Of a stretch of DNA of 8,312 bases, positions 1 through 6,362 are shown piece after piece. Within the stretch, counting starts at the first letter, position 1; the number at the start of each line of letters is the position of its first letter. The notes beneath the pieces were generated by a model. The model saw only the letters and a list, made by a program, of their open reading frames with translations, ran no database searches and was not told the DNA's origin. The stretch is from Thaumarchaeota archaeon UBA160 (GTDB taxonomy: Archaea; Thermoproteota; Nitrososphaeria; Conexivisphaerales; UBA164): the NCBI GenBank assembly GCA_002506605.1, contig DAXX01000037.1, positions 1 through 8,312 on the forward strand. The letters are read 5' to 3'. The position numbers and the translations under genes are program-made.

Positions 1-949
1 CTTTAACAGAGTTCATGAACGGCCTATTCTTTTCAAGTCCCTCCGCATACACTTCAGGGAAACCACCTCCTATGATCAGAATATCTGCATCAACAGTTGG
101 ATCTTTTTCCGGATCCACAAACTTTACATCCCCAATCTCAGACGCAAATTCAATTGTTTCTGGATAATAAAAAGAAAATGCTCTTCCTAAGGCTATGGCT
201 ATTTTAACCTTTTTCTTGGTAACTTTTTCTTGCTTTGTAACAGAATATTTCAGAGACTCTGAATTCTCGCGCGCAATTTTTATGCTTTTTTCTGCGTCTA
301 TGTTTTGTGAAGCGATTGATGAGGCTAGAACTATTGGTTCGCTACCTGTTTCGTTTGCATGAACAAGTCCTAAGTGCCTGTATCCCATAATCTTTTCAAG
401 CTCTTTGGTTCTCTTTATTGAGCCTATTACTTCGATCCCTTCATTTTCAACAACCTTCTTTATTTTGTGTTCCTGATTGCCTGCAATGTTTGTAAGAATA
501 GCCCCCACAATTTTTACTTCTCTATCGTACTCTTTAAGCCCTTTTACAATGGCTCCTGCTGTTCTGTTTATCCTTTCACCATTTATTACAAGGATAACAG
601 GAGCCTTAAGAAGCTTTGCAATCTGCGCTGTGCTACCTTCTTCGTTTTCTCCATCAGGACTGTCATAGAGCCCTGCAACACCTTCAATAATAGCTATGTC
701 TGAACCCAAAGAGTACCTGCAGAACCTTTCGACAACTTTATGTCCCATAAGCACAACGTCCAGATTTCGGCTTGGCTTTCCTGTTACCGCATTATGATAA
801 CTTGGATCTATGTAATCAGGTCCTACTTTAAACATTGAAACTTTATATCCGCGAGAAATAAGAGAATGAGCTAATGCAATAGATGCCAGAGTTTTACCGT
901 TTTTTCCCTTATACGAAGAAATTATTAACCTCGGTGTATCACATTCCAT
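1..949 (-). CDS. cbiA: CbiA/DsrN-type a,c-diamide synthase (siroheme amidase), 3' end outside window
   Basis: Open from an ATG at 949 to the window edge with no stop (316 codons), so this is the N-terminal two-thirds of a protein that is usually about 450 residues. Seen: a P-loop-like SYKGKNGKT near residues 12-20, KVGPDYIDPSYH near 44-55, an EGVAGLYD motif, and near the edge GGGFPEVYAEGL, which opens the class I glutamine amidotransferase domain. These are hallmarks of cobyrinate a,c-diamide synthases, which use ATP and glutamine to amidate two acetate side chains. Next to dsrAB, the homologue DsrN is proposed to amidate siroheme for DsrAB, and that is the likeliest role here (inference from context). 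The start lies 4 nt after the dsrC stop, so co-transcription and translational coupling are likely. I see no well-spaced ribosome binding site. The catalytic cysteine would lie outside the window. A cobalamin-biosynthesis role cannot be excluded. Confidence 0.9.
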   Translation of the reverse strand, partial: MECDTPRLIISSYKGKNGKTLASIALAHSLISRGYKVSMFKVGPDYIDPSYHNAVTGKPSRNLDVVLMGHKVVERFCRYSLGSDIAIIEGVAGLYDSPDGENEEGSTAQIAKLLKAPVILVINGERINRTAGAIVKGLKEYDREVKIVGAILTNIAGNQEHKIKKVVENEGIEVIGSIKRTKELEKIMGYRHLGLVHANETGSEPIVLASSIASQNIDAEKSIKIARENSESLKYSVTKQEKVTKKKVKIAIALGRAFSFYYPETIEFASEIGDVKFVDPEKDPTVDADILIIGGGFPEVYAEGLEKNRPFMNSVK

Positions 950-953
950 CCTT

Positions 954-1289
954 TTATACGCATCCCGTGGGCTTTGGAGCTCCTGCTACCTTGCATGCCC
1001 CATGAGCCGGGCCGTCAGGAAACAGCTCATATATGCTTTCAAGAGTTTCACCTGTTTCTTTTAGCAATATCTTTACAGGGGGGCAAACCCCATAGGTTTC
1101 CCAATATTTTCTGAGATATCTTATGAGCTTCCAGTGCCTTTCAGTTAGCTGTTGTACGCCTTCTATGTTTATGGCCATCCATTCAGCAACTTTTTCGTCC
1201 CAAGCTTCCGGATTCTGAAGAAAACCGTCTTCATCTATTATTATCTTTTTCCCGTTTACTTCAAATTCTCCTGGATAATTTACAACCAT
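954..1289 (-). CDS. dsrC: DsrC, sulfur-carrier substrate protein of dissimilatory sulfite reductase
   Basis: A 111-residue cytoplasmic protein of normal DsrC length. The C-terminal arm reads GACKVAGAPKPTGCV, with Cys99 and penultimate Cys110 separated by ten residues. This is the two-cysteine signature that separates true DsrC from the single-cysteine TusE relatives. Other family landmarks are GFLQNPEAWDEKVAEWMA (22-39), LTERHWKLIRYLRKYW (48-63) and YELFPDGPA (87-95). In the family, the arm reaches into DsrAB beside the siroheme, takes up the sulfur from sulfite and leaves as a Cys-Cys trisulfide that DsrMK is thought to reduce. An additional Cys69 (GVCPPVK) is present. The start at 1289 is set by GGTGA six nt upstream. 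The gene follows dsrB after a 70-nt spacer that may give it its own expression level, as is usual for this highly abundant protein. Confidence 0.97.
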   Translation of the reverse strand: MVVNYPGEFEVNGKKIIIDEDGFLQNPEAWDEKVAEWMAINIEGVQQLTERHWKLIRYLRKYWETYGVCPPVKILLKETGETLESIYELFPDGPAHGACKVAGAPKPTGCV

Positions 1290-1359
1290 CTCATTTCACC
1301 AAAAAAATTAAACTGACAATGTTAATTAAGCGTTATTCGACAAAAAAGGGAAATAACTT
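1290..1359 (-). promoter_or_regulatory. dsrB-dsrC spacer with T-tracts and a possible weak promoter
   Basis: This 70-nt stretch separates dsrB from dsrC, whereas dsrA/dsrB abut and dsrC/cbiA are 4 nt apart. On the transcribed minus strand it contains a T6 run (1347-1342) 12 nt after the dsrB stop and a T7 run (1307-1301). Such runs resemble archaeal intrinsic terminators, which need no hairpin. The palindrome TTAATTAA (1329-1322) could serve as a TATA-like element with initiation near 1300. Its distance from the start codon leaves only a short leader. I see no convincing hairpin. Partial termination plus re-initiation is a plausible inference, not shown. Confidence 0.3.
1296..1300 (-). promoter_or_regulatory. 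Ribosome binding site of dsrC
   Basis: On the minus strand the sequence GGTGA ends six nt before the dsrC ATG (1289-1287). It matches the 3' half of the consensus GGAGGTGA. It fixes the DsrC start and gives the expected MVVNYPGEFEV N-terminus. Confidence 0.6.
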
Positions 1360-2487
1360 TTAAATGTACTTTATGAACTGTCTGACTCCAAAGTTCCAGC
1401 TAACTTCTATGCAAGCATTATGTCTTGATTTTGGAACTCCCACTTGCTTTATGAACTCTTCAAGCCCCATCCTTTCTATCGTATCGCCTATCCTTTCTCC
1501 TGGCTCCGCATTCTTTTTCCAGACGTCAACGATCTTCCTTACTACAGCTACAACTTCCCTGTATTCTGGAGGGTTTAAAGGAACCCATGGTACTATCCTG
1601 TAGGCCAGCCTGGGGCCAGAGCCTGTGTTGCTGGTCTTTCCTCCAACAAAGACTCCAACACCTACCTTATCAGGATCCCAGTCAAAATAATCACATACGT
1701 TCTTGCATCTACCACAAGCTATGCACCTTTTATCATCAACTTCTATGCCCACAGAGCCGTCTTCCTTTGCATAAAGCTTAATTGCGTTAACAGGACAAAC
1801 AGCAGCTACATCAGGTGTTACCTTTTTTAAAGCTTCTGCTGAAGTTGGCAGACAGAACTTTATCCTTTCTGGATCTGGCACTGGAGCCTGTCCCCAGTGA
1901 CCAACAACTACTATGTCTCCTGCAAGAGTTCCAGCGCATATGTTTGTGCACCCCGAAACGAATATGTCTAGCTTTGAAGGGAGTTTTTCTTCGCCTGTAA
2001 AGTAAGGCATGAAATAATCGTATAACGCTTTAGTTATTGATGGGGCGTCTACTGCAAATGTAGAACATGTTAGATAAGCTGTACATGAAGTTATATGCCA
2101 GAGAGCGTTTCCCCAACCGCCTGCTGGAAAACCATAGCTAGCCATGACCTCCACTATCTTTTTAGCTTTATCAAGAGAATCCGTAATGAATTCAACGTTC
2201 ATCCCTCTGGTAGCCCTTACAACTTTAAGGCCGTATGTGTCAGCTACTTCTATTATCTTTTTAAGCGTATCTACGCTTATCCTTGAATTTGGGGGGAGAC
2301 CTACCTTTACGGTGAAGACGCTCTCTCCGTTTTCTGAAATATGCTCTATTATACCGTTACCGTGGAATTTTCTCTCAACCCACTTTCCGTAGTTTCTCTT
2401 GATTATATCCGGAAACTGAGAAGCGTAAGGCATCGGAAGCCTTTTGTTAACTCTTTCAGATGGATCAGGAACAAAAGTTACAGCCAT
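1360..2487 (-). CDS. dsrB: Dissimilatory sulfite reductase, beta subunit (DsrB)
   Basis: 375 residues, normal for DsrB, which pairs with DsrA in the cytoplasmic alpha2beta2 enzyme that reduces sulfite by six electrons with DsrC as co-substrate. Family landmarks: IIKRNYGKW (28-36), YTV-like FTVKVG (58-63), NVEFITDS (97-104), GFPAGGWGN (119-127), VGGKTSN (281-287), ERIGDTIERMGLEEF (331-345). The siroheme/[4Fe-4S] ligands appear as C135-X5-C141 and C180-X3-C184. As I recall, canonical DsrB instead has one cysteine at the first site and CC-X3-C at the second. The inserted ferredoxin domain is complete: C231, then C255, C258, C261, with C265 following. The ATG abuts the dsrA stop (TAAATG) and a textbook GGAGGTGA lies seven nt upstream, so the subunits are made together. 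Shorter than DsrA, as usual. Confidence 0.97.
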   Translation of the reverse strand: MAVTFVPDPSERVNKRLPMPYASQFPDIIKRNYGKWVERKFHGNGIIEHISENGESVFTVKVGLPPNSRISVDTLKKIIEVADTYGLKVVRATRGMNVEFITDSLDKAKKIVEVMASYGFPAGGWGNALWHITSCTAYLTCSTFAVDAPSITKALYDYFMPYFTGEEKLPSKLDIFVSGCTNICAGTLAGDIVVVGHWGQAPVPDPERIKFCLPTSAEALKKVTPDVAAVCPVNAIKLYAKEDGSVGIEVDDKRCIACGRCKNVCDYFDWDPDKVGVGVFVGGKTSNTGSGPRLAYRIVPWVPLNPPEYREVVAVVRKIVDVWKKNAEPGERIGDTIERMGLEEFIKQVGVPKSRHNACIEVSWNFGVRQFIKYI

Positions 2488-3723
2488 TTACTGTTCACCT
2501 CCATAATATTCTTTAACAAGCGTGTTCGCCCATTCAGCATACATCTGTCTTTCGTCATCTGAAAGCACTGCTCCTGTTGTAAATCTAAGATGCGAAGAAG
2601 GCGTTGCCTTTGGCTTATCGGGTAGCGTTTCCTTAACCGCATCACTAATCAGTCTGAACCCTCTTCTTAGAATTAGGTCAGCAAGTCTGTGCCTTCTTGG
2701 CGCATTGTTAGAGTATATCTCAACTACTTTCAATATAAATGGTAAGGCTTCCTTGTAGTCATCCAGCAGCGCAACTCCCCAGCTTAACCTAGGCCCATAG
2801 TGAGCCTGAGCGTGTGAACCCACAAGCAAAGCTATCTTTCTGTTCTTGCCAGGTTTTATTGCAGGAAAAGCCTCTTTTATGCAGTTCATTGCTTTGAGAC
2901 ACTTATCCCCATCTATCTTGATTTGTTGCCTTTCCTCATCCCATGAAATTGCTCCTGATGGACAGTTCTTAACCAGCTTTTCTGGGTCAACCTTACCGCT
3001 CTTTATCATCTCCCTAAGCTTTTCCTGATCGACTTCAGGCGCCCCAACCCACGTTCCTATAAAAGTAAAGTCTGACCTAGCGTTTGCACCAGCACAATCG
3101 AATGGGCATCCGCTGAACTTCATCTTAAGTTTATAAGGGAAGAGCTGAGTGTTAAGGAACTTGTAAATCTCAGGGTGGCTCCTGAAAAAATCCATGGCAG
3201 CAAGCGTATCATAGAGAGCGAATTCACATAAAGCTGGACCAGGACAGGCATAAAATTCTCTGAAAGTATCCCCTGACCCACCAACGTCTGAACCCATCAC
3301 GCTCCTTATTATGTCTATTGCTTGGTCAGCTTTATCAGGCTGTATGTTAATCACTATTGATCCCGTATTTCCTGCAAATTCAAGAAGCCCTATTCCATAA
3401 TTTTCTGCAACGTAAGCTATCTTCTTTAAATAAGATGTGGAAAGAAACCTACCAGCGGGAGAATAAGTTCTAAAGTGTACTTCTGAAACCTTGCCATCCC
3501 TTGACCTTCTAGCCAGTATACCGCTGAACACATACTTGACCCTAAAAGAACCGCTGTACCAAGGAGAGTATTTATGCATAACTCCCCAAGCATAGTATTC
3601 TATCGGATACTTGGTCTTCTTTAGTTCTGTAACGTGACTCGGCCATGGGCCTTTCTCCAGCTTTTCCAAAGCTTTCATATCTTCTTCTGAAATCTTCTGT
3701 TCTCTGATGTCGGCAATCGTCAT
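2488..3723 (-). CDS. dsrA: Dissimilatory sulfite reductase, alpha subunit (DsrA)
   Basis: 411 residues, within the usual DsrA range. It starts with the diagnostic LEKGPWPSHVTELK (22-35). The siroheme-linked [4Fe-4S] ligands are C160-X5-C166 (ACPGPALCEFALYDT) and C206-X3-C210 (KFSGCPFDCAGANARSDF), followed by FIGTW (221-225). The ferredoxin-like insert is at 254-281: C254 (NCPSGAISW), C275 and C281 are present. The residue expected to be the middle cysteine of C-X2-C-X2-C is Ala278 (KCLKAMNC), so one ligand of the second cluster is missing. DsrA carries siroheme and forms the sulfite-reducing site with DsrB. The ATG at 3723 has no ribosome binding site, and a TTTTAAAA box lies about 26 nt upstream, so the transcript is probably leaderless. 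First gene of dsrA-dsrB-dsrC-cbiA. It diverges from bacterial DsrA around 301-315 (GSHAQAHYGPRLSW). Confidence 0.96.
   Translation of the reverse strand: MTIADIREQKISEEDMKALEKLEKGPWPSHVTELKKTKYPIEYYAWGVMHKYSPWYSGSFRVKYVFSGILARRSRDGKVSEVHFRTYSPAGRFLSTSYLKKIAYVAENYGIGLLEFAGNTGSIVINIQPDKADQAIDIIRSVMGSDVGGSGDTFREFYACPGPALCEFALYDTLAAMDFFRSHPEIYKFLNTQLFPYKLKMKFSGCPFDCAGANARSDFTFIGTWVGAPEVDQEKLREMIKSGKVDPEKLVKNCPSGAISWDEERQQIKIDGDKCLKAMNCIKEAFPAIKPGKNRKIALLVGSHAQAHYGPRLSWGVALLDDYKEALPFILKVVEIYSNNAPRRHRLADLILRRGFRLISDAVKETLPDKPKATPSSHLRFTTGAVLSDDERQMYAEWANTLVKEYYGGEQ
2495..2502 (-). promoter_or_regulatory. Strong ribosome binding site of dsrB inside the end of dsrA
   Basis: The minus strand reads GGAGGTGA, a full match to the archaeal/bacterial consensus, seven nt before the dsrB ATG. 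It sits within the last codons of dsrA, which explains how dsrB is translated although its ATG directly abuts the dsrA stop. Confidence 0.85.
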
Positions 3724-3745
3724 TTGATTTATAGTTCATAATGGA

Positions 3746-3753
3746 TTTTAAAA
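3746..3753 (-). promoter_or_regulatory. TATA-like box of the dsrA operon
   Basis: The self-complementary octamer TTTTAAAA is centred about 26 nt upstream of the dsrA ATG (3723). This is the spacing expected between an archaeal TATA box and the first transcribed base when the transcript is leaderless. No ribosome binding site is visible in between, which supports that reading. Confidence 0.55.
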
Positions 3754-3757
3754 TCAG

Positions 3758-3781
3758 TTATTACACCATATAGTGTAATAA
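3758..3781. promoter_or_regulatory. 24-bp palindrome, candidate operator between divergent dsr promoters
   Basis: Two 9-bp arms, TTATTACAC and GTGTAATAA, are perfect reverse complements around the 6-nt centre CATATA, whose inner ATAT is also symmetric. Only one base pair of the 24-bp palindrome is mismatched. It begins 4 nt upstream of the dsrA TATA-like box, where the transcription factor B recognition element would lie, and ends 36 nt before the dsrM TATA-like box. This is a natural site for a dimeric regulator acting on both operons. The regulator is not in the window. Confidence 0.6.
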
Positions 3782-3817
3782 ATAATAAAAATGTTATAAA
3801 AAATCGTGAAATAATTG

Positions 3818-3824
3818 TTTAAAA
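3818..3824 (+). promoter_or_regulatory. TATA-like box of the dsrMK operon
   Basis: TTTAAAA is centred about 26 nt before the ATG at 3847, matching leaderless archaeal spacing and supporting that start over an upstream TTG at 3832. A second candidate, TTATAAAA (3794-3801), would place initiation near 3823 with a short leader, so it cannot be excluded. Confidence 0.5.
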
Positions 3825-3846
3825 TTGTTATTTGCAAAATCCATCT

Positions 3847-4764
3847 ATGGGATTAATAAATTACATAGCTTATGTATCCTATTTTTCATTTATTTTTGCA
3901 ATAATTGTGACCCTTTTAAAAATCAGCAAGTATGCGAACACCCCTTTACATTTAAGGTGGGAACTCTATCCAGTTCCTTCTGAAAAAGAACATGTACACG
4001 GAGGATCTTATCTGGAGAGGCCTGAATGGTGGAAAACTGAAATAAAAGAAGAAAGAGGCTCAGAGCTGATCGACATGCTCAAAGAAATGATCTTTATAAA
4101 AAGGCTATATAACAACAAAAGGAAGCAGTGGTATTTCAGTTTTCTTTTTCATGGTGGCATTTATCTGCTCTTAATTTGGTTTGTTTTCACTTTTGTGGGA
4201 AGCGTTCTTGAGCTCGCCAACATTGCTTCTGGGACCCTTTTTATGGCGTTTTTCTACGCTTCTTTAGCCTTTGGGTATGTAGGTATATTTGCAACCTTTA
4301 TAGGCACTGTTGGACTCATAGGCTTAAGGGCTACCGATAAAAGGGTAAGTTACCTAACTGCGCCCATAGATTACTTTAACCTTGCATTTATATCGCTTAT
4401 TTTGCTTTCTATGATTGTTTCGCTTTTTTCAGATCCATACTTCAACTATGCAAGGTCGTTCCTTGCATATCTAATTAGCGGTACGGGGTTGATTTTGCCT
4501 TTTAAACAGTCCTTTTTGCCTGTTACTTCATACATAACGGTTTTGCTACTCTGTTTGTTTTTCCTATATTTGCCATTTACAAAGATGACCCACTTCCTTG
4601 GCAAATTTTATACCTACCACAGGGTGCAGTGGGACTCAAGGCCCAACATGGTAGCTGGAAAGTTTGATGAGAAAAAAGATGTTTTGATCAGGAAAAACCT
4701 CAGCCTGACGGTTCCATGGGACGCACCACACTCGCCAAAAGGTAAAAAATGGGAGGAATTATGA
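3847..4764 (+). CDS. dsrM: DsrM, membrane cytochrome b subunit (NarI-like) of DsrMK
   Basis: 305 residues with about five membrane segments: 6-26, 98-120, 132-160, 178-196, 228-244. After the first comes a soluble loop with the DsrM signature LRWELYPVP (36-44), and the end reads LPFTKMTHFLGKF (242-254). DsrM anchors DsrK and passes electrons between menaquinone and the DsrK clusters, ultimately toward DsrC trisulfide. NarI-family members usually bind two b haems through two His pairs, spaced ten residues in one helix and eighteen in another. Here His102 and His249 (one pair) are present, but the partner positions are Phe112 and Thr231, so one haem appears lost. The ATG at 3847 fits the TATA spacing. 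A TTG at 3832 would add five residues and has no ribosome binding site. The stop overlaps the dsrK start as ATGA. Confidence 0.93.
   Translation: MGLINYIAYVSYFSFIFAIIVTLLKISKYANTPLHLRWELYPVPSEKEHVHGGSYLERPEWWKTEIKEERGSELIDMLKEMIFIKRLYNNKRKQWYFSFLFHGGIYLLLIWFVFTFVGSVLELANIASGTLFMAFFYASLAFGYVGIFATFIGTVGLIGLRATDKRVSYLTAPIDYFNLAFISLILLSMIVSLFSDPYFNYARSFLAYLISGTGLILPFKQSFLPVTSYITVLLLCLFFLYLPFTKMTHFLGKFYTYHRVQWDSRPNMVAGKFDEKKDVLIRKNLSLTVPWDAPHSPKGKKWEEL
4751..4756 (+). promoter_or_regulatory. Ribosome binding site that sets the dsrK start
   Basis: GGGAGG lies four nt before the ATG at 4761, inside the last codons of dsrM. It overlaps the alternative in-frame ATG at 4749, so that earlier start is unlikely. 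Together with the ATGA stop-start overlap this indicates translational coupling of dsrM and dsrK. Confidence 0.75.
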
Positions 4765-6362
4765 GCGAAATAATAGATCCAAAAAAGTTCTCAAAAGAGA
4801 GCAGAGAACCTCTTATAAAGATAAAGCTTGAAGACCTTATAAAGCTTGAAGACCTCAAAGAAGAACCCCCGATAAAGGAACCGCCAACTGCTTGGACCGA
4901 GAGATATGACTTTACTTTAGATGGGCATGCCGCCGTAGGGATACCGGTACCTAAAAATGAAGAAGAAAAAGGAGCTCTCGTAGAAAAATTTTTAAAGGGA
5001 CTCGAAAATGATCTGAGCAAAGAAGGGAACTGGACCTTTGCCCAGCAGTTCAAGCTTTCCATGGATTACTGTACTAAGTGTGGAGCTTGTGAAGAAGCAT
5101 GCCCTATCTATGTTGCTAGCGGGAAGAAGAACATATACAGCCCACTCTATCGATCTGAAATATTGAGAAGGATATACAGGAAACACTTCACATCAGCCGG
5201 CAAACTTTTCGGATCCATTGTTACCGGTGATATAGAAGAAACGTGGCAGCTGATAACCAGGTTGATAGAGCTTTCTTATAGGTGCAACATATGCAGGAGG
5301 TGCGCACAAGCTTGCCCGATAGGCATAGATAACGGGCTAATAGCCAGAGAAATAAGAAAGATTGCAAGCCAGGAACTTGGCATAGCTGCCAAAGAGCTTC
5401 ATGAAAACGGCACTGTGCTTCAGCTAAAGGTAGGTTCGAGCACAGGTATGAACCCTGAAGGCTTCAAAAAAATAGTAAAGATGATGGAAGAAGATATAGA
5501 GTCAAAGACTGGTTTGAAAATTAAGATACCTGTTGATGAAAAAGGGGCTGATATCCTGTTGATACACAACGCCGGGGAATACCTTTCATGGCCTGAAAAT
5601 CCAGAGGCTTACGCGATAATATTTGAAAAGGCTGGGCTGAGCTGGACGCTGAGCGCAGAACCGATTGGATACGATTCTGTTAACTATGGGGTGTGGTATG
5701 ATGACATTCAGCTGGCAAGAGTGGCTAAAAAACACGTAGAAATTGCTCGTAAACTTGGCGTAAAAAGAATTGTCGTTGGAGAATGTGGCCATGCGACAAA
5801 AGCTTTAGTAGTTACAGCTGAAAGGCTTTTTACAAAAGAAAACTACATACCAAGGGAAAGCGTTCTTCCTATACTAGCAGATATAGTTGAAAAGAACAAA
5901 ATTGATGTTGATCCTCAGAAGAATGATTTCCCTGTAACCCTTCACGATCCGTGCAACATAGTAAGGTTATCTGGTATAGTAGAACCGCAAAGAAAAATTT
6001 TGAGAAAGATAGCCCCAAGCTTCAGAGAGATGGAGCCTCACGGAGTTTGGAATTATTGCTGCGGCGGAGGTTCTGGTTTTGCAATCATGCATTCATACAA
6101 CTTTGACCAGTGGAAAAACAAAGTAGCTGCTAGGATGAAGGTGAAGCAGATACTCGATGCGTTCAAGAAAGAGCTTAACGATGGAAGTTTTAAGTACGTC
6201 TGTGCACCATGCAGCAACTGCAAAGGGGAAATCAGAGACTTTATATCGCATTATAAACTCTGGGAAAAATTCAGGATAAACTACGGAGGGCTTGCTGAAC
6301 TGGTTGTCAACGCAATGAGTGAGATTAAAAATCCATATATATCGAAAGATGAATTTCATTAA
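4761..6362 (+). CDS. dsrK: DsrK, HdrD-like iron-sulfur subunit of DsrMK
   Basis: 533 residues, cytoplasmic, membrane-attached through DsrM. Two [4Fe-4S] motifs are seen: C104-X2-C107-X2-C110-X3-C114 with P115, and C175-X2-C178-X2-C181-X3-C185 with P186. The C-terminal half carries the DsrK landmark GECGHA (340-345) and a CCG domain: C398, C433-C434, and C481/C484/C487 (CAPCSNCK). In heterodisulfide reductases this domain holds the noncubane [4Fe-4S] site that reduces disulfides, and in DsrK it is proposed to reduce the DsrC trisulfide. The closing HYKLWEKF after CSNCK fits DsrK proper. Residues 1-103 are longer than in the paralogue (69) and include a duplicated IKLEDL at 21-32. The spacing between CC and CSNC is about 12 residues longer than in the paralogue. 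The stop shares TTAA with the facing dsrE-like gene. Confidence 0.93.
   Translation: MSEIIDPKKFSKESREPLIKIKLEDLIKLEDLKEEPPIKEPPTAWTERYDFTLDGHAAVGIPVPKNEEEKGALVEKFLKGLENDLSKEGNWTFAQQFKLSMDYCTKCGACEEACPIYVASGKKNIYSPLYRSEILRRIYRKHFTSAGKLFGSIVTGDIEETWQLITRLIELSYRCNICRRCAQACPIGIDNGLIAREIRKIASQELGIAAKELHENGTVLQLKVGSSTGMNPEGFKKIVKMMEEDIESKTGLKIKIPVDEKGADILLIHNAGEYLSWPENPEAYAIIFEKAGLSWTLSAEPIGYDSVNYGVWYDDIQLARVAKKHVEIARKLGVKRIVVGECGHATKALVVTAERLFTKENYIPRESVLPILADIVEKNKIDVDPQKNDFPVTLHDPCNIVRLSGIVEPQRKILRKIAPSFREMEPHGVWNYCCGGGSGFAIMHSYNFDQWKNKVAARMKVKQILDAFKKELNDGSFKYVCAPCSNCKGEIRDFISHYKLWEKFRINYGGLAELVVNAMSEIKNPYISKDEFH
4821..4856 (+). repeat. 18-bp tandem duplication in the 5' part of dsrK
   Basis: Two adjacent 18-bp units (4821-4838 and 4839-4856), beginning ATAAAGCTTGAAGACC, differ only at their last base. 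They encode IKLEDL twice in frame (residues 21-32), lengthening a charged N-terminal linker ahead of the ferredoxin domain. The near identity points to a recent slippage or duplication event. Confidence 0.9.

Noticed and set aside
467..703. Plus-strand reading frames opposite the CbiA/DsrN gene
   Set aside because: They lie antisense to a continuous, well-conserved coding frame, have no ribosome binding site and give low-complexity Phe/Cys/Ser-rich proteins.
954..1289. TusE (tRNA thiolation) rather than DsrC
   Set aside because: Both C-terminal cysteines (99 and 110) are present; TusE-type proteins lack the first.
3832..3846. TTG at 3832 as the DsrM start
   Set aside because: No ribosome binding site precedes it, and the TATA-like box at 3818-3824 is too close. 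The ATG at 3847 fits the leaderless spacing.
4749..4760. ATG at 4749 as the DsrK start
   Set aside because: The GGGAGG ribosome binding site overlaps and follows this ATG and points to the ATG at 4761.
3847..4764. Respiratory nitrate reductase gamma subunit (NarI)
   Set aside because: The LRWELYPVP loop, the coupled DsrK gene and the dsrAB neighbourhood favour DsrM. No NarG/H/J genes are seen.
4700..5062. Minus-strand reading frame across the dsrM-dsrK junction
   Set aside because: It mirrors the conserved dsrM and dsrK frames, and its Ser/Phe-rich product resembles no family I know.
4761..6362. Glycolate oxidase iron-sulfur subunit or GlpC
   Set aside because: It shares the ferredoxin and CCG layout, but the GECGHA motif, the DsrM partner and the dsr context indicate DsrK.
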